Positions 9,800 to 18,705 of a stretch of 27,287 bases of DNA are shown in pieces (position 1 is the stretch's first letter; every line of letters starts with the position of its first letter). The DNA comes from Prorocentrum cordatum (Eukaryota > Sar > Dinophyceae > Prorocentrales > Prorocentraceae): the NCBI GenBank assembly GCA_963575745.1, contig CAUYUJ010001310.1, positions 55,001-82,287 of the forward strand. Reading direction: 5' to 3'. The notes under the pieces are model-generated. The model saw only the letters and a program-made list of their open reading frames with translations. It was not told where the DNA came from and made no database searches. Position numbers and translations under genes: made by a program.

Positions 9800-9995
9800 G
9801 CTCACGCCGCCAAGCAGGGTGCTCGTCCCGACCGGGACCCCAAGGGTGGATCCAGCCGCGGCGAAACGAGGGACCCCCGAGGGGACCAGACGGGTCTCGG
9901 CCCATCCCCCTGGGACCAGCTTTTCGTCCTGAGACGTTTTCTAGACGGCCCAGGGGCCCAGCGAATGCCCAGAGGCCGAAAATTAGCAACAACCA
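9800..9995 (-). repeat. Dispersed repeats d1 (copy 4) and d2 (copy 1), adjacent
   Basis: 9800-9900 is a diverged d1 copy (GCCGCGGCGAAACGAGGG; minus-strand GGPSFRRGWIHPW). 9905-9995 is repeat d2: CTGGGACCAGCTTTTCGTCC, then CCCAGGGGCCCAGCGA and GGCCGAAAAT, which recurs at 12.62 kb. Confidence 0.45.
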
Positions 9996-10026
9996 CGAAT
10001 ACACAAAACAAAACAACACAATCACC

Positions 10027-10159
<133 letters not shown>

Positions 10160-10414
10160 GACGAAGAATCCAGCCCAGTGTAAACGCGAGGCGGATATTA
10201 GCAGGAACGATCAATGAACATGAACGTGCTGAGGGAGCTGCTGTGCCCCTGAATGCTTCACCTAGAAGTTCAAACTACATTCAAAGCCGACCCGTTCACG
10301 CACGCACTCTCACTTTTGAAAAAGTGCGATACAGCGCGCTTCACGGAAATGAGGCATGGAAAAATGTGCACGTCCGAAGGGCCGCTTACTCCTCCGCCTC
10401 CTCCGCCACTCCTC

Positions 10415-11118
10415 GCACAGGGCCGACCCCTGCCACTGGAGCCTGCGGTGGAGATCCAGATGGGGCCACGACAAGTCTGAGGGGCGCGCCGAAGTGGACC
10501 CGAGGCGGGATGCGAACCCTGCCACTGGAGCCTTCGGTGGAGGCCTATATGGGGCCACGACAAGTGTGAGGAGTAGGCCAAAATTGGCGGAGGAAGGCAT
10601 GCGAACGCAGCCACAGGGGCCTTCGGTGGAGCTCTCCATGGGGCCACGGCAAGTGTGAGGGGTAGGCCAAACTTGGCGGAGGAAGGCATGCGAACGCAGC
10701 CACAGGGGCCTTCGGTGGAGCTCTCTATGGGGCCACGGCAAGTGTGAGGGGTAGGCCAACGTGGGCGGTGGAAGACGTGCAAACGCAGCCACTGGGGCGT
10801 CAGGTGGAGCTCTCTATAGGGCCACGGACCGCGCGATGGGTTTGCCAGAAGGTACCCGGGTCACCATGCGGGCGCAGCCACTGGGGCCTTCGGTGGAACT
10901 CCCTGGGGCCACGAAACGTGTGAGGGGTGTGCCAAAATGGACCCGAGTACGCATGCTGGCCCTGCCAGTGGGGCCTTCGGTGGAGCTCCCCATGGGGCCA
11001 CCAAACATGTGAGGGGTGTGCTAAAAATGCACCCGAGTACACATGCGGCGAGCCCTGCCACTGGGGCCTTCTGGTGGAGCTCCCTATGGTGTCACGAAAC
11101 GTGTGAGGGGTGCGCGGA
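10415..11118. repeat. 89-bp minisatellite, eight copies
   Basis: The landmark GCCTTCGGTGGAG (or variant) falls at 10441, 10530, 10619, 10708, 10797, 10886, 10973 and 11066, so the period is 89 bp with 87 and 93 in the last steps. Units carry GGGGCCACGRCAAGTGTGAG and AACGCAGCCAC. Copies three and four are nearly identical and outer copies are diverged. Because 89 is not a multiple of 3, successive copies are read in different frames, so the long minus-strand ORFs here are not a gene. Confidence 0.9.
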
Positions 11119-11410
11119 CATGATGACGATGGTAATAATGGTGGTGGTGGTGGCGATGGGAAGTGAGAAGGGAAGGATGAGGAGGAAGTGGAGGGATGAG
11201 CGAGGAGGAAGAGGAGAGGAGGCAGGAGGGGGAGGAGGAGAGCAGCAACACACAGGAGTGGTGGGAGCATGTGGAGAAGTGCCGAGATGTTCCCACGACG
11301 CGAAAGGCCCTGGTCCTGGGGCCCGAAGTCGACCCCAAAAACCTCTGCTGGAGTTCGTCGAGGAGGAGGAGGAGGAGGAGGAGGAGGAGGAGGAGGAGGA
11401 GGAGGGAGTG
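11119..11410. repeat. Purine-rich region with AGG microsatellite
   Basis: GGTGGT and GGAGGA-rich DNA (11140-11245), a short non-repetitive stretch, then pure AGG triplets from about 11358 to 11405. Poly-Glu, poly-Arg and poly-Gly frames are artefacts. Confidence 0.7.
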
Positions 11411-11768
11411 GAGGATCGAGCGGGGGGCGGCCGCGAGGCCCACAGGGCCTCGATACTCGACGGCCGGAAGTCGGGAACATTTGCTCAGCGCGTCGCGCAG
11501 GCGGCCCTGGCGACACGCACTTCCCTGCAAGCGGACAGCGCGTCGCTCCGCCTCGCGGGGAGGGAGGGGCCCGCAAATGGCTTGGAACGATGACGCTCGG
11601 GGACCGAAGCGTGGACAGCGTGCCGCGCCCGGGCGTGGTGGGCCAGAGCCGGCGGCGCGACACGCTATCCAGGAGCTCCCGAACGCAAGGTCACAGTTCG
11701 GGGGGGTCTGGGTCGGCATTTGTCTGTTTTGGGGGGGCCTGCTCTCTGGGACACACAGAGACGTACTA

Positions 11769-11940
11769 ATACTAGATGTCCTCCTTGGAGGCGCGCGTCC
11801 GACCCGAACATCTAGTATACCCATCTTGTAGTATATCGTTTTCCGAGCGGTGTGGCCAGAATGCGCCCGCCAAAACGCATATACTATAAGATTCCTCGGT
11901 GCGCGCGTCGCCCCTGGGAGGGCGACGCACATATAGTATA
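11769..11940. repeat. Three adjacent hairpins with TAGTAT-type arms
   Basis: Hairpin 1: ATACTAGATGT (11769-11779) pairs with ACATCTAGTAT (11808-11818), with an inner CCTCC-TT-GGAGG stem. Hairpin 2: TAGTATATCGTTTT (11829-11842) pairs with AAAACGCATATACTA (11872-11886), one base bulged. Hairpin 3: TATACTATA (11880-11888) pairs with TATAGTATA (11932-11940), with an inner GCGTCGCCC / GGGCGACGC stem (11905-11913, 11920-11928). Hairpins 2 and 3 share the segment near 11880-11886, so they cannot both form fully. Confidence 0.7.
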
Positions 11941-12106
11941 AGTATGTTGGGGTGTTGCCGATGCTCTCTGGGGGCCGCCCCTTTAGGCCTGACACCTTCT
12001 CGGCGGACCTCCGCGTGACGAGCAGGTGCTGGGCGAGCTGGGCTCCAATCTGGCTCGGGAAGAGGCGGCCCCACATGGGATCCTGGATGCCTCTCCCCCG
12101 ACGGAA

Positions 12107-12180
12107 GGCGAGGCTGCAGAGACGGAGCCTCACGCAGGCCCCAGAAAACTTACAGGGCCCGACTCGGCATGTGAGGGGGA
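12107..12180. repeat. Direct repeat e, copy 1
   Basis: GGCTGCAGAGACGGAGCCTC, then ACGCAGGCCCCAGAAAACTT, recurring at 12729-12800 with few differences over about 55 bp. The two copies are about 620 bp apart. Confidence 0.75.
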
Positions 12181-12394
12181 ACGATAGGGGGGGGACTGGC
12201 ATTGGGGGGGAAATCGACCTGGAATCGGCGATGCATTGCCGATAGATCGGCGATAGGCCCCATATAGCGCATCCCCACGTTCTTGGACTGGCTGGGACTA
12301 TCGGGCCCCTATCGGCGATGAACGGACGATTGAGGGTCGATGCATTCCCCCGACATGGTAGCCTGCAGGCCACTACACCCGACAGAAGTTAGCA

Positions 12395-12556
12395 GCGCGC
12401 AGAAGGAGGGTAGGCGGAGGGGGGAAGGCTTCTTAGAAGGAGGTTGTTTCTTAGAAGGCGCGGGCCTTACGTCTACAGACCAGGCCCGCGCTTTCTGAGA
12501 AGCAGGGATGCTTCTACGAAGCCTTCCCCCCTCCCCCTACTCCCCTCTGCGCGTGG
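12395..12556. repeat. Long foldback (imperfect palindrome)
   Basis: The left arm 12410-12467 (GTAGGCGGAGGGGGGAAGGC...) is matched by the reverse complement of 12482-12540, with a 14-nt loop (12468-12481). The outer 25 bp and inner 10 bp match almost perfectly and the middle is diverged. Weaker pairing extends outwards through GCGCAGA (about 12397) and TCTGCGC (about 12550). It resembles a MITE or inverted duplication. No clear target-site duplication was seen. Confidence 0.7.
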
Positions 12557-12619
12557 CCGAATATCACAGACACGCGACGTCCTGATTTTTTCAATACGCG
12601 GTCCCCCGAAGTCTCGAAC

Positions 12620-12710
12620 CTTTTCCCAGGACCAGTTTTTCACTCTGAATCCTTTCTTGACGCTCCCGGGGCCCGGCGAGGGCCCCCAGAGCCCGAAAAC
12701 GGCGAGAAAT
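12620..12710 (-). repeat. Dispersed repeat d2, copy 2
   Basis: CCCAGGACCAGTTTTTCACT, then CCGGGGCCCGGCGAGGGC and AGCCCGAAAAC, matching 9905-9995 in order and spacing. On the minus strand both copies read FGLW followed by a Gly/Pro-rich stretch. Confidence 0.5.
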
Positions 12711-12728
12711 CTCCTCTGCGCGTGGCCG

Positions 12729-12800
12729 AGGAAGGGGAGGCTGCAGAGACGGAGCCTCACGCAGGCCCCAGAAAACTTACAAGGCCTGGGTCGGCATGCC
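12729..12800. repeat. Direct repeat e, copy 2
   Basis: Second copy of the 12107-12180 repeat. Just upstream, CTCTGCGCGTGGCCGA (12714) is also a repeat of 12546, so this interval has been duplicated piecemeal. Confidence 0.75.
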
Positions 12801-12974
12801 TCCGGGACGCCGCAATCCCGGCGGAGCGCCTGCGCGCCCGCGCCGCCACGCGCGCCCCAGGCGGGAGCCGGCGGCGGCGGTTCGCTGTGCCGCGGCGGCG
12901 GGGGGGCGGCTCTCGAAGCGCCGGCGCCCTCGAAGCGCCTCGGCGTCGAGGCGCACGTCGGCGAGCCATCGTCC
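12801..12974. other. Very GC-rich stretch, no supported gene
   Basis: Runs of CGCC/GGCGGC with frames rich in Arg, Ala and Gly. A plus frame (12722-13258) continues into a TCC-derived poly-Leu tail, so I do not call it. The words GAAGCGCCGGCGCC and CCTCGGCG are shared loosely with 8.45 kb. Confidence 0.35.
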
Positions 12975-13231
12975 TGATTCTCCTCGTCTTCCTCGTCTTC
13001 CTCGTCGTCCTCATCGCCGGCGTCGTCGTCGTCCTCCTCCTCATCCTCCTCCTGCTGCTGCTCCTCCTCATTATCCTCCTCCTCCTCCTCCTAATCCTCC
13101 TCCTCCTCCTCCTCCTCCTCCTCCTCCTCCTCCTCCTCCTCCCTCCTCCTCCTCCCTCCTCCTCCTCCTCCTCCTCCTCCTCCTCCTCCTCCTCCTCCTC
13201 CTCCTCCTCCTCCTCCTCCTCCTCCTCCTTC
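12975..13231. repeat. TCC / GTC microsatellite
   Basis: Begins with mixed CGTCTTCCT triplets and becomes nearly pure TCC from about 13075 to 13227. Confidence 0.9.
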
Positions 13232-13359
13232 TTTCGTCCCCTGACAGCTTGTCTGTAAGGGTTCTGTGTATATTATACAAGGGAGTGGCACGAGAGGGTT
13301 CCCAGAATGCCTGAAGACGAATGCGCTATTTGAACACTCTATGCGTCATTGAATCGGCG

Positions 13360-13800
13360 GCGACGCCTCCACTGGCCTGACGCCCGGTGAAGCTCGTGAC
13401 GCCTCCATTCGGCCTGCAGCCTCTCCCGCGCTGACGCGACGCCCGGTGAAACTCGAGACGCCTCTACTCGACCTGAAGTCTCGATTGGCGTGACGCCTCT
13501 ATCGGCCTGACGGCTGGTGAAGCTCGTGACGCCTCTATTGGGCCTGAGAACTCTCTTGCCCTGTCACCCAGTGAAGAAAGCTCGTGACGACTCTGGTCGA
13601 TCTAGAGCCTCTATTGCCATGACGCCTGGTGAAATTCGTGACGCCTCTATTCGGCCTCACGACTCAATGGCCCTGACGCCCGGTGAAGCTCGTGACGCCC
13701 GCGTTCGATCTGAAGCCTCTATTGCTCTGGCGCCTGGCGAAGCCCGTGACGCATCTATTTGGCCTGAAGCCTCCATTGTCCTGGCGCTCGGTGAGTCCTT
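13360..13800 (+). repeat. 54-bp minisatellite encoding an 18-residue repeat
   Basis: The landmark GGTGAAGCTCGTGACGCC (or variant) begins at 13386, 13445, 13516, 13570, 13628, 13682, 13736 and 13790. The last copies are spaced exactly 54 bp apart (earlier ones 59, 71, 54, 58). Fifty-four bp is 18 codons, so a plus frame (13517-13819) reads a repeating peptide of the type ARDASIRPEASIALTPGE. Minus frames are also open across it. Irregular spacing in the first copies breaks the frame, so coding is doubtful. Confidence 0.75.
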
Positions 13801-13990
13801 GAAACATTGGAGAACATGAGAAAAGGCACGCGAAACCGAATGGAAACCATAAGAGAAAGCCGAAGAAGCCAAACCAAAAACATAAGGGAAACCATCGGAA
13901 ACGCCGGGGAAACCATTGGAAGCACTGGGAAAAGCAGCGCGAATGGAAGGAACACCACAAGACAGCCAAGGGAAGCCGTAGGAAACCGGG
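13801..13990 (-). repeat. A-rich degenerate repeat, period near 21 bp
   Basis: GGGAAACCAT-type words recur about every 21 bp. On the minus strand a frame (within 13657-14058) reads a loose seven-residue pattern (NGFPGVS, DGFPYVF, CGVPSIR) running straight into the 18-residue repeat. That frame ends in neither block with a clear gene boundary. Confidence 0.4.
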
Positions 13991-14287
13991 TGCAAAACCG
14001 TTTTTGTTCCCCCTCGCGCCATGCTCCGAGCAGCCTCTTGATGACGAGCGCTTGACACTTAAAACGGGACCGAGGGGCGGAGTGCTCCCCAGATGAGCGA
14101 CGAGTGCCGCGCCTCTTCCGTGCACCAGTGTGCGGGTCCTCTACTGCATGCGCCACCGTCGAGGCGCAGCGAGACGCAAACTACCGAACGAAGCGCGTGA
14201 GGGACGAACGTCCGCAGAGAGAACGATCAGCTCGCCCATGCGAAAAAACGCTTGCCAAGCCACAGAAAACCCAAAGGGGAGTCCCGA
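13991..14287. other. Unique sequence, no gene recognised
   Basis: Short open frames on both strands run into the flanking repeats. No motif or RNA gene was recognised. Confidence 0.35.
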
Positions 14288-14461
14288 GAGGAGGAGGAGG
14301 AGGAGGAGGAGGAGGAGGAGGAGGAGGAGGAGGAGGAGGAGGAGGAGGAGGAGGAGGAGGAGAGGAGGAGGAGGAGGAGGGGGAGGGGAGGAGGGGGAGG
14401 AGGGGGTAGGAGGAGGAGGAGGAGGAGGAGGAGGAGGAGGCGGAGGCGGAGCAGGAGGAGG
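14288..14461. repeat. GGA microsatellite
   Basis: Nearly pure GGA/AGG triplets with a few GGGG interruptions near 14378-14410. Confidence 0.95.
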
Positions 14462-14471
14462 AGGAGGCCAG

Positions 14472-14697
14472 AATCGAATCGATAAGTCGGGTCGGCGATC
14501 GAAGTGAATCGGATCGGCGGAAGTCAGCAGCCATGTCGGGAGGAGTCGAATCGGGAGGCGAATCGGCGGAGATCGGCAGGCCAGTAAGCCTCCGCTGAGA
14601 GGTCGGAAGCCGAATCAGAATCCGAAATCGAATCGAATCGGAATCGGAAACCATCGAAATGGAATCGGATCGAATCGGGGAGATCGAATCGAGCTTT
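14472..14697. repeat. Degenerate GAATCG tract
   Basis: GAATCG, GATCGG and AATCGA words recur at 5- to 8-bp spacing throughout (for example GAATCGAATCGATAAG at the start and ATCGAATCGAGC at the end). One minus frame becomes Asp/Ser/Ile-rich. This is a diverged hexamer microsatellite. Confidence 0.7.
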
Positions 14698-15198
14698 GCA
14701 AATGGCCCCAGGGACCTTCCGGGAACCATCTTGGGCGCCTCTCTGGCCGTCTTGGAAGCCCTGGAGGGCGGCCCAAAAGCCCAAATCGCCGTCAAAATAC
14801 ATAAGAGTTGCATTGTTTTTCGCAGCACCGCATTTTCAGTCTACAGAGCGTCCAAGACGGCCCAAGAGGTACCCAAGATCGCCCCAATAAGGCCGAAGAG
14901 CCCCCAAGAGAACCCCCAGAGGCCAGAGGCCTCCCAAGAGAGCCCCAAGAGGGACCCAAGATGGGGAGCACGAACTGACATTTTGAGCCCTCCGCCCCAA
15001 GATGGCCCCAAGATCCCCCCACAAGCCCCCCAGGTGCGCCCAAGAGGCCCCAAGAGGCCCACAAGACGTCCTAAGACAACCCCCAAACCGCCTCCAAGAG
15101 CCACCCGAGAGGCCTCCCAGAAGATCCTCACAGGCATCCAGGAGGCCTCTGACCTACAATCCAGGCACGGTGGCGGGATGGGCCGACGGCCACTATAT
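14698..15198. repeat. Degenerate block of the CCAAGA satellite with an orientation switch
   Basis: From about 14,850 the plus strand carries CCAAGACGGCC, CCAAGAGG and CCCCAAGA words like the main array. From 14,720 to 14,760 the words are reversed (CCATCTTGGGCG, GGCCGTCTTGGAAG). The two orientations meet around an AT-richer segment (14,780-14,850). It carries no recognisable unit ends and looks like an old, partly inverted copy. Confidence 0.6.
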
Positions 15199-16153
15199 CC
15201 GCCGCCCCCTGCTTGCAGGGGTGCACGGCGTGCTGGATGTTTCAGGTTTTGGTTTTGGTTCTTTTTCTAAAAGAACTCCCCAGTGGGCTTCGGCCCGTCC
15301 CGCCGGCCACCCGGAAAGGATGCCCAGGAGCTCAATTCCCCAATTTCCTGCCCCAGACGGTTCCAAGATGGCCTCCAAGATGCCTCTAAGACGGCCAGGA
15401 TGGTCTCTAAGACGGCTAAGATGGCCTTATGATGCCTCCAAGACGGTCCAAGACGGCCTCCAAAACGGCCCAAGAGAGTCCAAGACGGCCCAAGACGGCC
15501 CAAGAGGCCCCCCAGAGGCCTCCCAGACGGCCCAAGAGGCCTCCAAGAGGTCCTCCAGGAGAGTCCGAAGAGGCCAAAATCATTGATTTTCCATTGGTTT
15601 TTGAAGGATTTTGGCATTTGCGCCTTTTCGGCTCTCCGACGGCTCAAGACGGCCCAAGAAGCCCCCAAGATCGCCCAAGAGGCCCCCAAGAGAGCCCCAT
15701 GATGGCCCAAGTGGCCTCCAAGATGGCCCCTAGAGGGCCCCAAGAGGGCCCAAGAGGCCTCCAACACGCCCAAGATGGCCTCCCAGACGCCCAAGATGGC
15801 CTCCAAGACGGCCCTGGAGCATTCCAAGCGGGCCCCAAGTCGGCCCATAGAGGCCCCCCAAACGGCTTCCGACGGCTTCAGACGTGCCAGGAACCCACCA
15901 AGATGGCCGAAGTTGGCTCGAAGCTGGCCCGAGACGGCCCAAAAAGCCCCAAAGATCGCCCAAAGCTTGCCCAAGAGGCCTCCAAGACGGCCAAGATGAC
16001 CTTCAAGATGCCCACGTGTTCCCCGAAGGCTTTCCAAACCGATTCGGGGAACACGTGGTCCGATAGCTTGGCAGGTCTGGCCTCAACGTTCGGCCACATA
16101 GGCGCTTCCAAAAAGGCAGGGGGCGGCGGTGATTCGCCGTAGGCGTCTTCGAT
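15199..16153 (+). repeat. Composite satellite unit 1 (955 bp, one box)
   Basis: Head: CCGCCGCCCCCTGC at the left end, a CCCCTGC-TT-GCAGGGG hairpin (15206-15221), a GTTCTTTT-TCT-AAAAGAAC hairpin (15258-15276) and a GGGC-TTCG-GCCC hairpin (15285-15296). Body: degenerate CCAAGACGGCC words and one AT-richer box near 15,573-15,645. Tail: a perfect 15-bp inverted repeat, CACGTGTTCCCCGAA (16013-16027) with TTCGGGGAACACGTG (16043-16057), then the right arm GCAGGGGGCGGCGG (16116-16129) and the terminal loop ending TTCGAT. From about 15,445 it appears identical to unit 2 at a 933-bp offset. Confidence 0.85.
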
Positions 16154-17086
16154 CCGCCGCCCCCTGCTTGCAGGGGTGCACGGCGTGCTGGATGATTCAG
16201 GTTTTGGTTTTGGTTCTTTTTCTAAAAGAACTCCCCAGTGGGCTTCGGCCCGTCCCGCCGGCCACCCGCAAATTTCCCAAAATCCATCTGTCAATGCCCA
16301 AAAACGGCCGTTTCGCTCGGGACATCCTCAAAAAATCGCGAAGATGGCCCAAGATGGCCTCCAAGTCCGCCCGAGATGGTCCAAGACGGCCTCCAAAACG
16401 GCCCAAGAGAGTCCAAGACGGCCCAAGACGGCCCAAGAGGCCCCCCAGAGGCCTCCCAGACGGCCCAAGAGGCCTCCAAGAGGTCCTCCAGGAGAGTCCG
16501 AAGAGGCCAAAATCATTGATTTTCCATTGGTTTTTGAAGGATTTTGGCATTTGCGCCTTTTCGGCTCTCCGACGGCTCAAGACGGCCCAAGAAGCCCCCA
16601 AGATCGCCCAAGAGGCCCCCAAGAGAGCCCCATGATGGCCCAAGTGGCCTCCAAGATGGCCCCTAGAGGGCCCCAAGAGGGCCCAAGAGGCCTCCAACAC
16701 GCCCAAGATGGCCTCCCAGACGCCCAAGATGGCCTCCAAGACGGCCCTGGAGCATTCCAAGCGGGCCCCAAGTCGGCCCATAGAGGCCCCCCAAACGGCT
16801 TCCGACGGCTTCAGACGTGCCAGGAACCCACCAAGATGGCCGAAGTTGGCTCGAAGCTGGCCCGAGACGGCCCAAAAAGCCCCAAAGATCGCCCAAAGCT
16901 TGCCCAAGAGGCCTCCAAGACGGCCAAGATGACCTTCAAGATGCCCACGTGTTCCCCGAAGGCTTTCCAAACCGATTCGGGGAACACGTGGTCCGATAGC
17001 TTGGCAGGTCTGGCCTCAACGTTCGGCCACATAGGCGCTTCCAAAAAGGCAGGGGGCGGCGGTGATTCGCCGTAGGCGTCTTCGAT
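16154..17086 (+). repeat. Composite satellite unit 2 (933 bp, one box)
   Basis: Same head as unit 1. A different, shorter segment follows GGCCACCCG (about 16,270-16,377). Then about 720 bp appears identical to unit 1, including the box near 16,506-16,578 and the tail inverted repeat at 16946-16960 and 16976-16990. The right arm is 17049-17062. Plus-strand frames of over 200 residues in units 1 and 2 are identical simply because the DNA is. Confidence 0.85.
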
Positions 17087-18705
17087 CCGCCGCCCCCTTT
17101 TGATTTATCAAAGGGGTGCCTGGCGTGCCGGACGATATGGCTTTTGGTTTTGGCTCCTTTTCCAAAAGAACTCCTCCTGGGGCTTCGGCCCGTCCCGCCG
17201 GGGTCCCGGGAGGATTGCCCGGGAGCTCAATTCTCCCAATGTTTCCTCCAAGACGGCTCAAGATGGCCTCCAAGATGGCCACGTTGGCCCAAGATGGCCT
17301 CCAAGATGGTCCAAGATGGCCTCCAAGTCCGCCCAAGATGGTCCAAGACGGCCTCTAAGACAGCCCAAGCGAGATTAAGACGACCTCCACGACGGCCCAA
17401 GAGAGTCCAAGACGGCCCAAGACGGCCCAAGAGGCCCCCCAGAGGCCTCCAAGACGGCCCTAGAGGCCTCCAAGAGGTCCTCCAGGAGGGCCCGAAGAGG
17501 CCAAAATCATAGATGTTCCTTAGGTTTTTGAAGGATTTTGGAATTTGCTTCTTCTCGGCATTCCGACGGCTCAAGACGGCCCAAGAGGCCCCCAAGATCG
17601 CCCCAGAGGCCCCCAAGAGGGCCCCATGACGGCCCAAGTGGCCACCAAGACGGCCCCAAGGGCCCCAAGACGGCCCAAGAGGCCTCCAACACGCCCAAGA
17701 TGGCCTCCAAGACGCCCAAGATGGCCTCCCCGACGGCCCCGAAGCGCCCCAAGAGGGCCCCAAGTCGGCCCAGAAAGGCCCCCAAGACGGCTCCCGACGG
17801 CGTCAGACGTGCCAGGAACCCACCAAGATGGCCGAAGTTGGCTCGAAGCTGGCCCAAGACGGCCCAAGAGGCCCCCAAGAGGGTCCCCGGGAAGGCCAGA
17901 AGAGGCCAAAAACATTGATGTTCCTAAGGTTGTTGACGCATTTTGACATTTGCTTCTTTTCGACCTTCCGACGGCCCGAGACGGCCCAAGAGCCCCCAAC
18001 GGTCGCCGAAAGATCGCCCAAGTGGCCTCCAAGATGGCCCCTAGAGGGCCCCAAGAGGGCCCCAAGACGGCCCCAAGAGGCCCCCAAGACGGCACAGAAG
18101 ACGCCCAAGATGGCCTCCAAGACGGCCCTGGAGCATTCCAAGAGGGCCCCAAGTCGGCCCACAGAGGCCCCCCAAACGGCTTCCGACGGCGTCAGACGAA
18201 CCAGGAGCCCACCAAGACGGCCGAACATGGCCCTAAGATGGCCCAAGACGGCCCAAGAGGCCTCCAAGAGGGCGTCCAGGAAGGCCCGAAAAGGCCAAAA
18301 TCATTGATTTTCCATTGGTTTTTGAAGGATTGTGGCATTTGCGTTTTTTCAACCTTCCGACGGCCCGAGACGGCCCAAGTGCCCCCAAAGATCGCCCAAG
18401 AGGCCCAAGACACGGCCCCAAGAGGCCCCCAAGACGGCCCAAGAGGTCTCCAAGACGCTCAAGATGGCCTCCAAGACGGCCCAAGAGCCCTCCAAGACGT
18501 CCTCGAAGAAGGCCCGAAGGGGTCAAAATGGCCTCCAGACGGCCAAGATGACCTTCAAGATACCCACGTGTTCCCCGAAGGCTTTCCAAACCGATTCGGG
18601 GAACACATGGTCCGATAGCTTGGCAGGTCTGGCCTCAACGTTCGGCAACATAGGCGCTTCCAAAAAGGCAGGGGGCGGCGGTGATTCGCCGTAGGCGTCT
18701 TCGAT
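17087..18705 (+). repeat. Composite satellite unit 3 (1619 bp, three boxes)
   Basis: The head hairpin is rebuilt with new sequence, CCCC-TTT-TGAT-TT-ATCA-AA-GGGG (17094-17116), and the GGGC-TTCG-GCCC hairpin is kept (17180-17191). Three body subunits of about 390 bp follow, each with an AT-richer box (near 17,505, 17,905 and 18,290). The first two end with GCCCCAAGTCGGCCC, a GGCGTCAGACG word and CCACCAAGA; the third ends differently (CCCTCCAAGACGTCCTC). The tail inverted repeat is 18565-18579 with 18595-18609, one mismatch. The right arm is 18668-18681. Confidence 0.85.

Noticed and set aside
11084-12373. A 429-residue minus-strand ORF
   Set aside because: The 11,440-11,760 part has coding-like codons (SSWIACRAAGSGPPRPG), but the frame has no ATG at its 5' edge and crosses three hairpins, a direct repeat and the AGG tract. 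At most it contains one exon fragment.
16116-16153. Helitron-type 3' end (GC-rich hairpin near the terminus)
   Set aside because: The terminal hairpin is suggestive, but the end is TTCGAT and not CTRR, and there is no TC 5' end. The units instead have inverted arms at both ends.
15878-16294. Minus-strand frame across a unit junction (RIEDAYGESPPPPAFLEAP)
   Set aside because: Junctions of units 3 and 4 read different frames because the head hairpin differs in length. Structure is conserved there and the peptide is not.
15429-17075. Plus-strand ORFs of 237 and 299 residues rich in Pro, Arg, Lys and Gln
   Set aside because: They are translations of the CCAAGACGGCC satellite. Hairpin-loop length changes between units are not multiples of three, so no frame is conserved.
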